Shown: positions 34,220 to 42,909 of the stretch, one piece after another
Numbering within the stretch: the stretch's first letter is position 1
How the letters are laid out: every line of letters starts with the position of its first letter
DNA from: Vibrio thalassae
GTDB taxonomy: Bacteria > Pseudomonadota > Gammaproteobacteria > Enterobacterales > Vibrionaceae
Assembly (NCBI RefSeq): GCF_900089835.1
Contig: NZ_OANU01000014.1
Coordinates: 1-64,000, forward strand
Direction of reading: 5' to 3'
Length of the DNA stretch: 64,000 nt
Notes under the pieces: model-generated
The model's input: the letters and a program-made list of their open reading frames with translations, nothing else
What the model was told of the DNA's origin: nothing
Database searches by the model: none
Position numbers and translations under genes: made by a program

Positions 34220-35272
34220 TTAACCGAGTCTTTCCGCCTCGATAACCCGATCGAACATTTCAATCACGTTATCTGACGAAATTCGCTGCATTGCTTTTTT
34301 ATCCTTAACTCGAGCCCGCCAATTCAGCTCTGCACTTGGTTTTCCCGTTTCAGCTAAAATTGCCTCTTCATAGACAGACACGACATAATCCTGATAGTTA
34401 TACGGCCCGGTTCGCTTAGGGTTATGGTGAGCATACAGGCCAATAACTGGCGTTCCCATGGCGTTAGCCATATGAGTAGGGCCAGTGTCTGGCGCAATAA
34501 CTAAATCGGCTAGATCAAGAAGGGCAAGCATTTGGAGTAAGCTACTTTTACCCACCAGATTGGTAATCGGCGATGAGAGGCTTTTCTCAATCTTTTCACT
34601 AAGCTCAATTTCGATCTGAGCAGGGCTCCCCGCGAGTAGTATATTCCAGCCTAGCTGCATCGCATGTTCAATCACATCCGCATAGCCTTCGGCGGTCCAG
34701 TTCTTATAGCCTTTACTTGCTGCGGGCACGATGACCAAATTACGCTTATTAGCAATATATTGCTTAGCCCAGGCATACTCTTCCTCAGAGTATTGAAGTT
34801 GCCAGTTAGGTTCTGTAGCTGGTATTCCCAGTGTTTCGGTAAAAGCCATTAGCCCATCAAGAACGTGCATTTTTCTCGGGGAAGGAACTTTTACATTAGT
34901 AAATAGCCCTTGAAAGTCTTGCGCACGCTCTTCATCAAAACCAAGTTTATATTTTGCCTTGATGCCTAATGTCGCAATACTAGCGCGAAATGCGTATTGC
35001 ATGTGTAACAGAGCGTCAAACTGCTGTCCTTTCAATTGCTGCCAAAGTTGTTTGTAGCCTTGCCAACCAGCTTTTTTATCAAATACAACAACCTTGATAC
35101 CAGCAATGCTCTCAAGCAACTGAGCTTCAAGTTTACTGGTAATCCAAGTTATTTTAGTCTCGGGCCAATAGGTTTGAATGGCTTGTACTGCTGCAATGGT
35201 GTTACAGACGTCACCAATGGCAGACAGACGCAAAATACAAATGGATTTAGGAGAAGTATCAAAAAGTGCCAT
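34220..35272 (-). CDS. Family 9 glycosyltransferase (heptosyltransferase I-like)
   Basis: From the ATG at 35272 the product is 350 residues; an earlier TTG would add five. SICILRLSAIGDVCNTIAAV is the N-terminal start shared with WaaC-type heptosyltransferases. VIVPAASKGYKNWTAEGYAD and DLVIAPDTGPTHMANAMGTP are the donor-domain motifs, and YAHHNPKRTGPY is seen in the heptosyltransferase I group. This makes it the best candidate for addition of the first heptose to Kdo, although no experimental anchor exists in the sequence. kdkA lies divergently upstream. Confidence 0.8.
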   Translation of the reverse strand: MALFDTSPKSICILRLSAIGDVCNTIAAVQAIQTYWPETKITWITSKLEAQLLESIAGIKVVVFDKKAGWQGYKQLWQQLKGQQFDALLHMQYAFRASIATLGIKAKYKLGFDEERAQDFQGLFTNVKVPSPRKMHVLDGLMAFTETLGIPATEPNWQLQYSEEEYAWAKQYIANKRNLVIVPAASKGYKNWTAEGYADVIEHAMQLGWNILLAGSPAQIEIELSEKIEKSLSSPITNLVGKSSLLQMLALLDLADLVIAPDTGPTHMANAMGTPVIGLYAHHNPKRTGPYNYQDYVVSVYEEAILAETGKPSAELNWRARVKDKKAMQRISSDNVIEMFDRVIEAERLG

Positions 35273-35391
35273 AAAATCGCAAAGCAAGGGACAGATGTAA
35301 AGATTATGCAGGGGGGCGGTTTGAATGTAAAATCAGAAACAGATAGAGCGAGTGATTAGTAAAAGCTTGAATAGAGATTTAGGGCGAGAGT

Positions 35392-36081
35392 GTGAGAGAG
35401 ATTCAAGAGAACAACGTAGTTTATTGGTTTGATGAAACGCTACTAAAAGAGCCTGTGCAGAGCGTGTTTGAGCCGAAATATTGGCAAGCACAGCAGCGTG
35501 TTCTTGGTAGTGCACAAGGGAGGGGCACGACGTGGTTTGTGCAAACGGAAACCGTTTCGGCAGCTTTGCGTCATTATCGCCGAGGTGGGTTATTTGGAAA
35601 GCTCATTAAAGATCAATACTGGTTCTCTGGCTGGGAGCAAACTCGCTGTTATCAAGAGTTTCAACTGCTTCATACTCTTATCGAGGCGGGTGTAAACGTT
35701 CCTCGTCCAATTGCGGCAAGAGCAGTAAAAACAGGTCCGTATTATCGCGCCGATCTATTAAGTGAAAAGGTAGCCAATGCGCGTGATTTAGTGGCGATCC
35801 TAAAAGATGGACCACTAACTGCCGAAATGTACCAAAAGATCGGTGCCGAGATACGCAAGATGCACGATGCACAGGTGAACCATACTGATCTTAATATTCA
35901 TAATATACTGATAGATAGTGCCGATAAGGTATGGATCATCGATTTCGATAAGTGTCATACCCAGCAAGGGGATGATTGGAAGCAGGCTAACTATGATAGG
36001 TTAGAGCGCTCGTTTGAGAAAGAAGTACAGCGAGCCGGCATTCATTATCATGCCGACGATTTTTTGCAAATCTGCCCTTAG
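35392..36081 (+). CDS. kdkA: 3-deoxy-D-manno-octulosonate (Kdo) kinase
   Basis: The enzyme phosphorylates the Kdo residue of lipid A-Kdo; vibrios and Haemophilus carry one phosphorylated Kdo. It has 229 residues in the RIO/APH-like kinase fold. RHYRRGGLFGKLI is the family's N-terminal signature, VNHTDLNIHNILID is the catalytic loop (Asp and Asn), and VWIIDFDKCH is the metal-binding DFD. The start GTG at 35392 fits the family length. It is convergent with waaA and overlaps it by four bases, the usual pairing with Kdo transferase. Confidence 0.92.
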   Translation: MREIQENNVVYWFDETLLKEPVQSVFEPKYWQAQQRVLGSAQGRGTTWFVQTETVSAALRHYRRGGLFGKLIKDQYWFSGWEQTRCYQEFQLLHTLIEAGVNVPRPIAARAVKTGPYYRADLLSEKVANARDLVAILKDGPLTAEMYQKIGAEIRKMHDAQVNHTDLNIHNILIDSADKVWIIDFDKCHTQQGDDWKQANYDRLERSFEKEVQRAGIHYHADDFLQICP

Positions 36082-37349
36082 TCACTTACTGATTTCAGTG
36101 TTCGGTCAATCGCGCCTTGGCTCTGCTTTACTACTTGCTGCGCTGAGTTGGCCAATGCCGCGAGTGCATCTGGGCTTTGCAATAGTGATTCAACCCTCTG
36201 CGCTAGTTCGTACTCGTCTTGCACCAACTCAATGGCGTTTGAGCTGCACATCTGTTCAACAACTTGGGTGAAGTTGAAATAGCTTGGTCCGGTTATACAG
36301 GGTATGCCAAGTGCAGCGGGCTCGAGCACATTGTGTCCGCCCACTTTTTTACCGATTAAGCTGCCGCCCATAAAACACACATCACTGGCCGCTAGGTAAG
36401 CCATCATCTCACCCATGGTATCACCCAAAAAAATAGCAGTGGTATGGGTAATTGGCCCCTGAGTTTGGCTCTTCCGCTCAACGGAAAAACCGGATTCTAT
36501 GCATAGTTTTTCGACTTGGTTAAAGCGCTCTGGGTGCCTAGGAACTAACAGCAATAGCGCATCAGGAACCGTTTGGAGCAAGGTTTTGTGTGCCGCGATG
36601 ACCTTCTCATCTTCGCCTTCGTGTGTGCTGGCTGCAATCCATACAGGCCGTGTTGTGCCTAGTGTCTCTCTAAGCTGTTTACCGTGTGCAAAACTTTCAG
36701 GTTGCACTTCGATATCAAACTTAATCGAACCTGTCACCGAAACTCGGTCAGAGTCGACACCGAGCCGAATAAAACGCTCTGCGTCTTCATTGAACTGACA
36801 GCAAAAGCTATCGATATGTTGAGCGGCCAACCAAAAGAAAGGTTTTACTTTAGCGTAACGCTGGCAAGAGCGCTCCGACAGGCGAGCGTTAATAACAGTG
36901 ATTGGAATGGCAGCACGACTGACCGCACGTAGAGTGTTCGGCCAAAGCTCTGTCTCCACTATGATGAATTGACTAGGCTTAACACGATTTAGAAAACCGT
37001 TGATGGCAAAGCTAAAGTCGAGCGGCATATATCGGTGCTGAGCAATGTCGGATAGCTTGTCTGCTTGCTCAGCGCCGGTAGGTGTAGTGGTCGTTATAAC
37101 AATATTGTGGCTAGGGTTGGCTTTGGCATAACGGCGAATCAGTGGACTAACGGCAATAACTTCTCCCACCGACACCGCGTGAAACCATACCACAGGATGG
37201 TCTTCATTTCGTTCGATCTCAGCCGTGGCTCCAAAATGTTCCTTCCAACGTTTTCCAACGCTAGGCTTGCCGGGCTTTTGTTTAAAAAGACCATAGAGAA
37301 AAAGCGGAGCAACTAGGGTAAGAAGCAGGGTGTAGAGCAAACGAAGCAT
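36078..37349 (-). CDS. waaA: Kdo transferase
   Basis: The enzyme transfers Kdo from CMP-Kdo to lipid IVA at the inner membrane. From MLRLLYTLLLTLVAPLFLYG (start 37349, 18 codons inside the longest frame) it has 423 residues, the usual size. The N-terminal membrane anchor is followed by WFHAVSVGEVIAVSPLI (acceptor side, with the conserved Glu) and VVETELWPNTLR. VWIAASTHEGEDE then LLLVPRHPERF are in the donor domain, and FMGGSLIGKKVGGHNVLEPA is the signature for CMP-Kdo binding. Together with kdkA it predicts a single phosphorylated Kdo. Confidence 0.95.
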   Translation of the reverse strand: MLRLLYTLLLTLVAPLFLYGLFKQKPGKPSVGKRWKEHFGATAEIERNEDHPVVWFHAVSVGEVIAVSPLIRRYAKANPSHNIVITTTTPTGAEQADKLSDIAQHRYMPLDFSFAINGFLNRVKPSQFIIVETELWPNTLRAVSRAAIPITVINARLSERSCQRYAKVKPFFWLAAQHIDSFCCQFNEDAERFIRLGVDSDRVSVTGSIKFDIEVQPESFAHGKQLRETLGTTRPVWIAASTHEGEDEKVIAAHKTLLQTVPDALLLLVPRHPERFNQVEKLCIESGFSVERKSQTQGPITHTTAIFLGDTMGEMMAYLAASDVCFMGGSLIGKKVGGHNVLEPAALGIPCITGPSYFNFTQVVEQMCSSNAIELVQDEYELAQRVESLLQSPDALAALANSAQQVVKQSQGAIDRTLKSVSD

Positions 37350-37360
37350 GGTGTTTTTCT

Positions 37361-37768
37361 CTATGACTTGTGCTGAGGAGGTTGCGAATCTGAGAAGGTC
37401 CACAGCTTGTGAATAATGTAGGTCACAATAGGTAAAATAAACACCACCATAATGACGCGCAAGTAACTGTTTATGTCTGAGAATATCTCGCTAATACCTT
37501 GAGCAACCAGCAAAGCGCCGAATTGCACCATAAAAAATCGCAGTGCGTTACTCCAATTGACCGGTTTTTTGAATACCAATAGCGTTTGTGCGAAGTATGA
37601 AAAGATAAACGCCAAGCTAAAGCCAAAAACGTTGGCGAGGAACACGTTATCCTGAACCATGTGCAAGTAAACAAACGCGACCGCAATATGAATGGCGGTG
37701 GCAATACCGCCAGTCAACGCAAAGCGAATCAATCGATATTGTAGTAAGCGATCGAGCAGTTGGGCCAT
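37361..37768 (-). CDS. GtrA-family membrane protein
   Basis: This is a 135-residue protein with four transmembrane helices (starting RFALTGGIATAIHIAVAF), the GtrA fold thought to flip polyprenyl-linked sugars. The ATG at 37768 lies one base past the stop of the family 2 transferase, so the two genes are coupled; a longer frame reading back into that gene was rejected. GtrA next to a GtrB-like enzyme is a standard glucosylation pair that feeds a periplasmic transferase, here possibly the ArnT-like enzyme or one outside the window. Confidence 0.88.
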   Translation of the reverse strand: MAQLLDRLLQYRLIRFALTGGIATAIHIAVAFVYLHMVQDNVFLANVFGFSLAFIFSYFAQTLLVFKKPVNWSNALRFFMVQFGALLVAQGISEIFSDINSYLRVIMVVFILPIVTYIIHKLWTFSDSQPPQHKS

Positions 37769-37769
37769 G

Positions 37770-38738
37770 TTACTCGACTCGGTCTTTTGGCTCACTCGTA
37801 CTCGTGAGGCTATCTTCTTCAATGATGTAAGTCGGTCTGCGTTTGGATTCCATATACAGGCGTCCGATATATTCACCCATCACGCCAATCCCAATAAGCT
37901 GCACACCACCGAGAAAAAGCATCACAGTGATCAACGACGCGTAACCCGGTGCATCAATGCCGTAGATTAAGGTTTTCACTACCGTAAAGCTGCCATAGAC
38001 AAAAGCCAAGGCGGAAATGAACGAACCAATATAGAGCCAAATGCGCAGTGGTGCGGTACTGAAACTCGTTATGCCATCAAGCGCAAAGTTCCAAAGTTTC
38101 CAACCGTTAAAGCTCGTCTCTCCCGCTTCACGTGCTTCGCGTTTATACTCGACCACTGAAGTTTTGAAGCCAACCCAGGAGAAAATGCCTTTCATAAAAC
38201 GTTGGTTTTCTGGAAGGAGCTGAATGGCTTTTACCACTCGGCGGTTAATGAGTCGAAAGTCTCCAACATTTTCAGGAATCTCAACTTGAGCGACGGCATT
38301 GTGAAACTTATAGAAAAGCTCAGCCGTTAGCTTTTTCGCCCAAGAGTCTGTGCTGCGATCAACGCGTTTCGCAACGACGACATCAAAGCCCTTTTCCCAT
38401 TCGCGCAAGAAATCATGAATAAGCTCTGGAGGGTCTTGTAAGTCAGCATCGATAGGAATTAATACTTCTCCGCGCGCGACATCAATACCAGCGGTAAGTG
38501 CGGCTTCTTTGCCAAAGTTACGAGATAGATTGATCAGTCGAATAGCGGGATATTGTGTTTGGAGGTTTTTAATGGTCTCAAGTGTGCGGTCTTTACTGCC
38601 GTCATTAATGAGAATGATCTCATATTCGTAATTAGTACTGCTCAGTACGGCACTAATACGCTCCATGAAAAGCCCAACGACTTGTTCTTCGTTGTAGCAA
38701 GGACAAACGATAGAGATTATTGGATTTGTGACAATCAT
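37770..38738 (-). CDS. GtrB-like polyprenyl-phosphate glycosyltransferase
   Basis: The 322-residue family 2 enzyme charges undecaprenyl phosphate with a sugar. PIISIVCPCYNEEQVVGLFM starts the GT-A domain, IDADLQDPPELI holds the DxD, and FSWVGFKTSVVEYKREAREA is typical of the bactoprenol glucosyltransferase group. Two C-terminal membrane helices (about 230-290) follow, and EYIGRLYMESKRRPTYIIEE closes the protein as in relatives. It precedes the GtrA gene by one base and overlaps the upstream GT2 gene. Confidence 0.9.
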   Translation of the reverse strand: MIVTNPIISIVCPCYNEEQVVGLFMERISAVLSSTNYEYEIILINDGSKDRTLETIKNLQTQYPAIRLINLSRNFGKEAALTAGIDVARGEVLIPIDADLQDPPELIHDFLREWEKGFDVVVAKRVDRSTDSWAKKLTAELFYKFHNAVAQVEIPENVGDFRLINRRVVKAIQLLPENQRFMKGIFSWVGFKTSVVEYKREAREAGETSFNGWKLWNFALDGITSFSTAPLRIWLYIGSFISALAFVYGSFTVVKTLIYGIDAPGYASLITVMLFLGGVQLIGIGVMGEYIGRLYMESKRRPTYIIEEDSLTSTSEPKDRVE

Positions 38739-39550
38739 TGGCTTTCTCTGATCTGGTCGATGCCGTTTAGGCAGCGAGTTAAGTTTTGTTTTCTTTTTTG
38801 CTGAAACATCTCAGAAGCTTCAGGCCCCTGTTGTTTTTCTTTGTGGTAAAGATGATACATTGCACATCGCCCAAGCACCGTTTGGTTTTTATAACCCTGA
38901 GCATTTAAACGATAGAGCAAGTCAGTTTCTTCCATACCGTAGCCTTCAAAATCTGCATCATAGCCATTCACTTCAATTAATGACTTTCTCGGCATCGCCA
39001 TGTTGGCGCCGATAGCACCTCTTTTCTTTTTGTTCCAGAAGTTGACTACAAACTCTGGAAAGCGGATCCCCATTTCGGGGCGTTTGAGATTACGTTTTAT
39101 CGCGTGCCAGAGCAACCAAACAGGTTTTTCAAGCGTATCCAGTGATACTTGGTGAGTGCGCAAAAGGTGACTTGCCCCATTATACATGTCAACGCGTCGA
39201 CCGATTAGTATCTTGTCGCTGCAAAGATAGTGACGGTAATCTTCTATGTAGTACTTTGAAGGAATACAGTCGTTATCAGTGAAGATGATATACTCGGCGT
39301 CAGAACTAGCAATGGCTCGGTTGACAATGCTCGTTTTTCTAAAACCGTTATCGGGTTGCCAAATATGTCTTATGTTTAGACCAAGAGCGCTATACAGATC
39401 AACTAATGTTTTTACTTCTGGTCCCGAGCCGTCATCAGCGATGCAGAGTTGAAAGCTTTTGTCGGTCTGTCTTAAGTAACCCTCGAAAACAAGTTGCATG
39501 TCACGAACATTATTGTAAGCGGCCATAATGACCTCAATACTTCCACTCAT
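38735..39550 (-). CDS. Family 2 glycosyltransferase
   Basis: The 271-residue enzyme starts at 39550, where ATG overlaps the ligase stop as TAATG; the longest frame adds 13 residues inside the ligase gene and was not used. SIEVIMAAYNNVRDMQLVFE and CIADDGSGPE open the GT-A domain, IIFTDNDCIPS holds the DxD-type metal site, and RGAIGANMAMPRKSLIEVNG with FEGYGMEETDLLYRL is the acceptor and galactosyltransferase-like second half. A role in outer-core extension is inferred from the neighbours. Confidence 0.88.
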   Translation of the reverse strand: MSGSIEVIMAAYNNVRDMQLVFEGYLRQTDKSFQLCIADDGSGPEVKTLVDLYSALGLNIRHIWQPDNGFRKTSIVNRAIASSDAEYIIFTDNDCIPSKYYIEDYRHYLCSDKILIGRRVDMYNGASHLLRTHQVSLDTLEKPVWLLWHAIKRNLKRPEMGIRFPEFVVNFWNKKKRGAIGANMAMPRKSLIEVNGYDADFEGYGMEETDLLYRLNAQGYKNQTVLGRCAMYHLYHKEKQQGPEASEMFQQKRKQNLTRCLNGIDQIRESQ

Positions 39551-40791
39551 TAGTGATTGCTCCTCAGCGTTTGCGGTTTTGGTGGCCAAGCCAAAATTAG
39601 AGTTAGCATAAAGAAAAATATAGCAGTCTGAAATTCAAGATTATTGCTGTATACCAAGCCAATGCCGGCATAGGTGAGAATAAGTAGTATCCCCGCCCAA
39701 GCAACCTTACTTCCAGTTATTAATTGCTTTGTAAATCCAATTAATAGAGTCACTAAAAAACCTAGGTAACAAAGGGTATAGATGATACCCATACGGACTA
39801 AATTATCGATGTACTGATTATGAAAATCATTCAAAGACATTTGATTGTTAACTCTTTGCTGCATCTCTTCGATTGAGCCTATGGATTGCAAATATTGAGA
39901 GTAAAGAGTTTCAATCTGATGGTCTCCAGTCCCAAACAAGAACACAGAAAGGTGGTTTTCAATATTATCTAAGGTAAAACCGATGCCATTATTCCACATT
40001 AAAAATCGAGCATTATTTGATTCGTTATTGTTGGCGAAAATACTGGCGACATTGTCGTAAATACCAGAAAAAGTGCTGGATTCTCGAGACAAAAAGAGTA
40101 GAGCCCCTAAAGCGAGTAAAGAAAGTAAAAATAATTTCTTGTTTTCCAATGCAAGGAACATGAAGACTGTCATCGCGACAAATAGCAATGGTCCCCGAGA
40201 GCCGCTTGCGAGTAAAGCAACAAAGCATAAGGTTGCCAGTATGATCAACAGTACTCGCCTCTTCTGTGCTACCACACCGCGATAGTAGGTGAGTCCGATA
40301 CACAAAGCGATGAAGTAGGCGAGGATCTCACTCCAGCGTCCGACATCCCAAAAACTGTGGAGTCGGAGTCGCCCTTGAGGAAAAGAATTCTGCACGACAT
40401 AGACATACACGCAGTAAGCTAGGGCGACGATGACACCGAGTAGCAGTGCATTTAGAGCAGTGCGTTGATGTTGCTGTACCATTGGAATAAAAAAGGGGAC
40501 TAGCAATAAGAACGCCCCTTTTCTAGCAAACCAAGAGAAGTCTTGTGTACTTAACGGTTCAATAAAAGTAGTAATAAGCCCGAGAACATAAAGAGAAATA
40601 CACGCTATCGTAATGTTACGATGAAAAGGTTGGTCAGATAGAACGGTTTGTTTAGTCATCATTCCAGCCAAAGCTGTAAGCAGAATGAGAGCAAAGGCGA
40701 TATTCATTCCCGCTTTGGAGACAAATAGAGTAAAAAAAGTGAAAGCAACAGTCACTTGTGTTGCGCGCATATAAATAGAGTTATTGTTCAT
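39550..40791 (-). CDS. waaL: O-antigen ligase family protein
   Basis: The 413-residue polytopic membrane protein has about ten to twelve hydrophobic segments and a large periplasmic loop (about 225-315, from SRESSTFSGIYDN to MSLNDFHNQYIDNLVRMG). The loop's late His (HNQY) and the earlier LLASGSRGPLLF segment are the Wzy_C family marks for the ligase that joins undecaprenyl-linked O antigen to core lipid A. Position inside the core cluster favours ligase over polymerase; a separate Wzy candidate lies at 60086. The name follows from that inference. Confidence 0.78.
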   Translation of the reverse strand: MNNNSIYMRATQVTVAFTFFTLFVSKAGMNIAFALILLTALAGMMTKQTVLSDQPFHRNITIACISLYVLGLITTFIEPLSTQDFSWFARKGAFLLLVPFFIPMVQQHQRTALNALLLGVIVALAYCVYVYVVQNSFPQGRLRLHSFWDVGRWSEILAYFIALCIGLTYYRGVVAQKRRVLLIILATLCFVALLASGSRGPLLFVAMTVFMFLALENKKLFLLSLLALGALLFLSRESSTFSGIYDNVASIFANNNESNNARFLMWNNGIGFTLDNIENHLSVFLFGTGDHQIETLYSQYLQSIGSIEEMQQRVNNQMSLNDFHNQYIDNLVRMGIIYTLCYLGFLVTLLIGFTKQLITGSKVAWAGILLILTYAGIGLVYSNNLEFQTAIFFFMLTLILAWPPKPQTLRSNH

Positions 40792-40801
40792 ACTGATATC
40801 T

Positions 40802-41818
40802 TCACTTTATTAATCGAATGACCGTGTCTGGTGTCAGTTGGTTTAGACAATCCATATGACCAAGTGGGCACACTCTTTTAAAGCATGGTCGGCATTCTAT
40901 ATCAGTATTGACGATAGAGACGTTGTTACTCAGTGGTGGCGTGTAATCCGGAGAGCTTGAACCGTAGATAGCGATAATATTACATCCCACAGCAGCGGAA
41001 ACATGCATTAATCCCGAATCATTACTCACCACCGTATCACAGGCGGCAAGTAAGTCTATCGCTTCAATGAGAGAAGTATTTCCTGCTAAATTCGTACAGT
41101 ACTTCCTTGCTTCTTCTGTTAACAATGCTTCGATTTGACTTGTTACTTCACGATCTTTCGCTGAGCCAAACAATAATACTTGTTTGCCTTGCTCTATCGC
41201 GTGTTGAGCAACCTGTGCGTAGTAGTGCTCGGGCCAACGTTTAGATGGACCAAACTCTGCGCCGGGGCATAAGCCTATCGCTAGGCGTTGATGAGATATT
41301 GCAAACTTATCGAGTGCTGCAGATTGAGCAGCGGAGTTTACGGTAAGAGATGGACGAGGACAGCGCTCTAGACTCACTTCATCCATCATTGCCTCTTTGC
41401 TGGAGGCAAGTGCAACAAACCGTTCAACATAATATTGAAAGATACGTTTGTTAGGCCTTAGGTCAGTAAGCAGTCCGTAACGCATTTCACCTTTCCACCC
41501 TATGCGATTAGGGATACGCGCGAAGAGAGGAATCAGGGCGGACTTTGCTGAATTGGGAAGGACAAATGCATGACTATAACGAGCGGCTTTAAGCTCTCGA
41601 CCGATTTGCCAGCGACCTTTAAGGTTAAACGAGCCATGACCGATAGGCATTTCTATCGTTTGATTGATCTCAGGCATGCGCTCTAAGATTGGACGGCACC
41701 AAGCCGGAGCGAGGACATCAATGGTCGCCGTGGGATGCTTGTCTTTAATCGCTTTGTACAAACTTTGAGACATTACCATGTCTCCGACCCATGAGGGGCC
41801 TACTACTAATATTTTCAT
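40802..41818 (-). CDS. waaF: ADP-heptose:LPS heptosyltransferase II
   Basis: The 338-residue enzyme adds the second heptose to the inner core. MKILVVGPSWVGDMVMSQSL is the characteristic WaaF start. VLPNSAKSALIPLFARIPNR and GWKGEMRYGLLTD are WaaF-specific, LCPGAEFGPSKRWPEHYYA starts the donor domain, and VVSNDSGLMHVSAAVGCNI is the binding signature. YGSSSPDYTPPLS near the end is also typical. The full set of motifs makes this the most secure of the four family 9 assignments. Confidence 0.94.
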   Translation of the reverse strand: MKILVVGPSWVGDMVMSQSLYKAIKDKHPTATIDVLAPAWCRPILERMPEINQTIEMPIGHGSFNLKGRWQIGRELKAARYSHAFVLPNSAKSALIPLFARIPNRIGWKGEMRYGLLTDLRPNKRIFQYYVERFVALASSKEAMMDEVSLERCPRPSLTVNSAAQSAALDKFAISHQRLAIGLCPGAEFGPSKRWPEHYYAQVAQHAIEQGKQVLLFGSAKDREVTSQIEALLTEEARKYCTNLAGNTSLIEAIDLLAACDTVVSNDSGLMHVSAAVGCNIIAIYGSSSPDYTPPLSNNVSIVNTDIECRPCFKRVCPLGHMDCLNQLTPDTVIRLIK

Positions 41819-41823
41819 ATAAA

Positions 41824-42906
41824 TCAGCCGATAGTGTCTATTATCTGCTTGAGCTTTTGTTCAATATCATTCCAATCGAGCATATTGATATCTGGAATGT
41901 CGGTCTCAAGGGCTACGCTTGTATAAGCGCGATCAGAATTAGGGTGCCATTGGTTAAAGTTATCGGGGTCGGGATTGTAAAGTGCCAGTTGAGGTTTATT
42001 TAAACCCGTTGCCATATGCACAATGGCAGTATCCACTGAGATGACAAACTCTGATCTCGCTACGAGACTTGCTACATCAAGAATAGAACGCGATACATCA
42101 TAGTGTAATGCATCTAACTGATATTGCTTTATATATTCGTTTGTTATTGCGACCGTATCTGGTGAGGAGATCAGAATGACGTTCAAATGTTTGTCGTGAC
42201 GTTTAACCATGGTGACGAGGCGCTTGATGGATTCACCATTAAGCTTTCTCGAATTGCCACTACCATAGGCGTTGAGCACACAAAACGGTGTCGCAGAGTG
42301 CGCTGCTATGTATGAGTCTGCCGTTGCAATAGAGTGTTGGTCTTGTGGAATTACGTAACGTCGAGCGTGCGCTGTGATACCGATTTCTTCTAATAGATAG
42401 GCAAAGCGTTCTGCGAAATGCATCGAACGAGTTTTCTCACCAAGTTTGATATCAACGATTTTCAAAGAGTCTTTAAGGCCCGCAATATGTTTAGCTCGAC
42501 ACTGACTTAAAAAGAACAAATCTTTCATCTTAGGATTGAGGGTCAGCGAGACGAGTAAGTCACAATCACCTATTTGTCGGCAAGCGTTTGTAATATCGCG
42601 ATACTTAGGTCTTTTTTTAAGCTCGATAACTTCATCTGCCCCCCAATAATCCAAGAATAGGGAACGCATTGCGCTTGTTGTTACAACGGTTACTTTGATA
42701 GCAGGATTAAATGCCTTAATGTCTTTAGCGACGAACGAGGAAACAAAAGAGTCACCAAGCTTGGCATCGACTCTCAAGATCACAACATGTTGTATCGATT
42801 TTGGATCAAGCGAGTTTGTTGAACGAGCTTTATCGAACAAAGCAATGCCCAACTTTTGGCGTATTTGATCCCGCAAAAGCTGCAATCTTGAAATAAGTTG
42901 TCTCAT
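41824..42906 (-). CDS. Family 9 glycosyltransferase (heptosyltransferase III-like)
   Basis: The 360-residue protein opens with a short helical extension (residues 1-37) before HVVILRVDAKLGDSFVSSFV, the family 9 nucleotide fold. CVLNAYGSGNSRKLNGESIK starts the second domain, and FVISVDTAIVHMATGLNKPQ is the donor signature. It lies five bases after waaF's upstream end and three before the fusion gene, so all three are cotranscribed. It probably adds a further heptose or another sugar to the core. Confidence 0.83.
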   Translation of the reverse strand: MRQLISRLQLLRDQIRQKLGIALFDKARSTNSLDPKSIQHVVILRVDAKLGDSFVSSFVAKDIKAFNPAIKVTVVTTSAMRSLFLDYWGADEVIELKKRPKYRDITNACRQIGDCDLLVSLTLNPKMKDLFFLSQCRAKHIAGLKDSLKIVDIKLGEKTRSMHFAERFAYLLEEIGITAHARRYVIPQDQHSIATADSYIAAHSATPFCVLNAYGSGNSRKLNGESIKRLVTMVKRHDKHLNVILISSPDTVAITNEYIKQYQLDALHYDVSRSILDVASLVARSEFVISVDTAIVHMATGLNKPQLALYNPDPDNFNQWHPNSDRAYTSVALETDIPDINMLDWNDIEQKLKQIIDTIG

Positions 42907-42909
42907 TGA

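Noticed and set aside
37769..37876. Longer GtrA start inside the GtrB-like gene
   Set aside because: The added residues are out-of-frame reading of the neighbour; ATG at 37768 fits family length and coupling.
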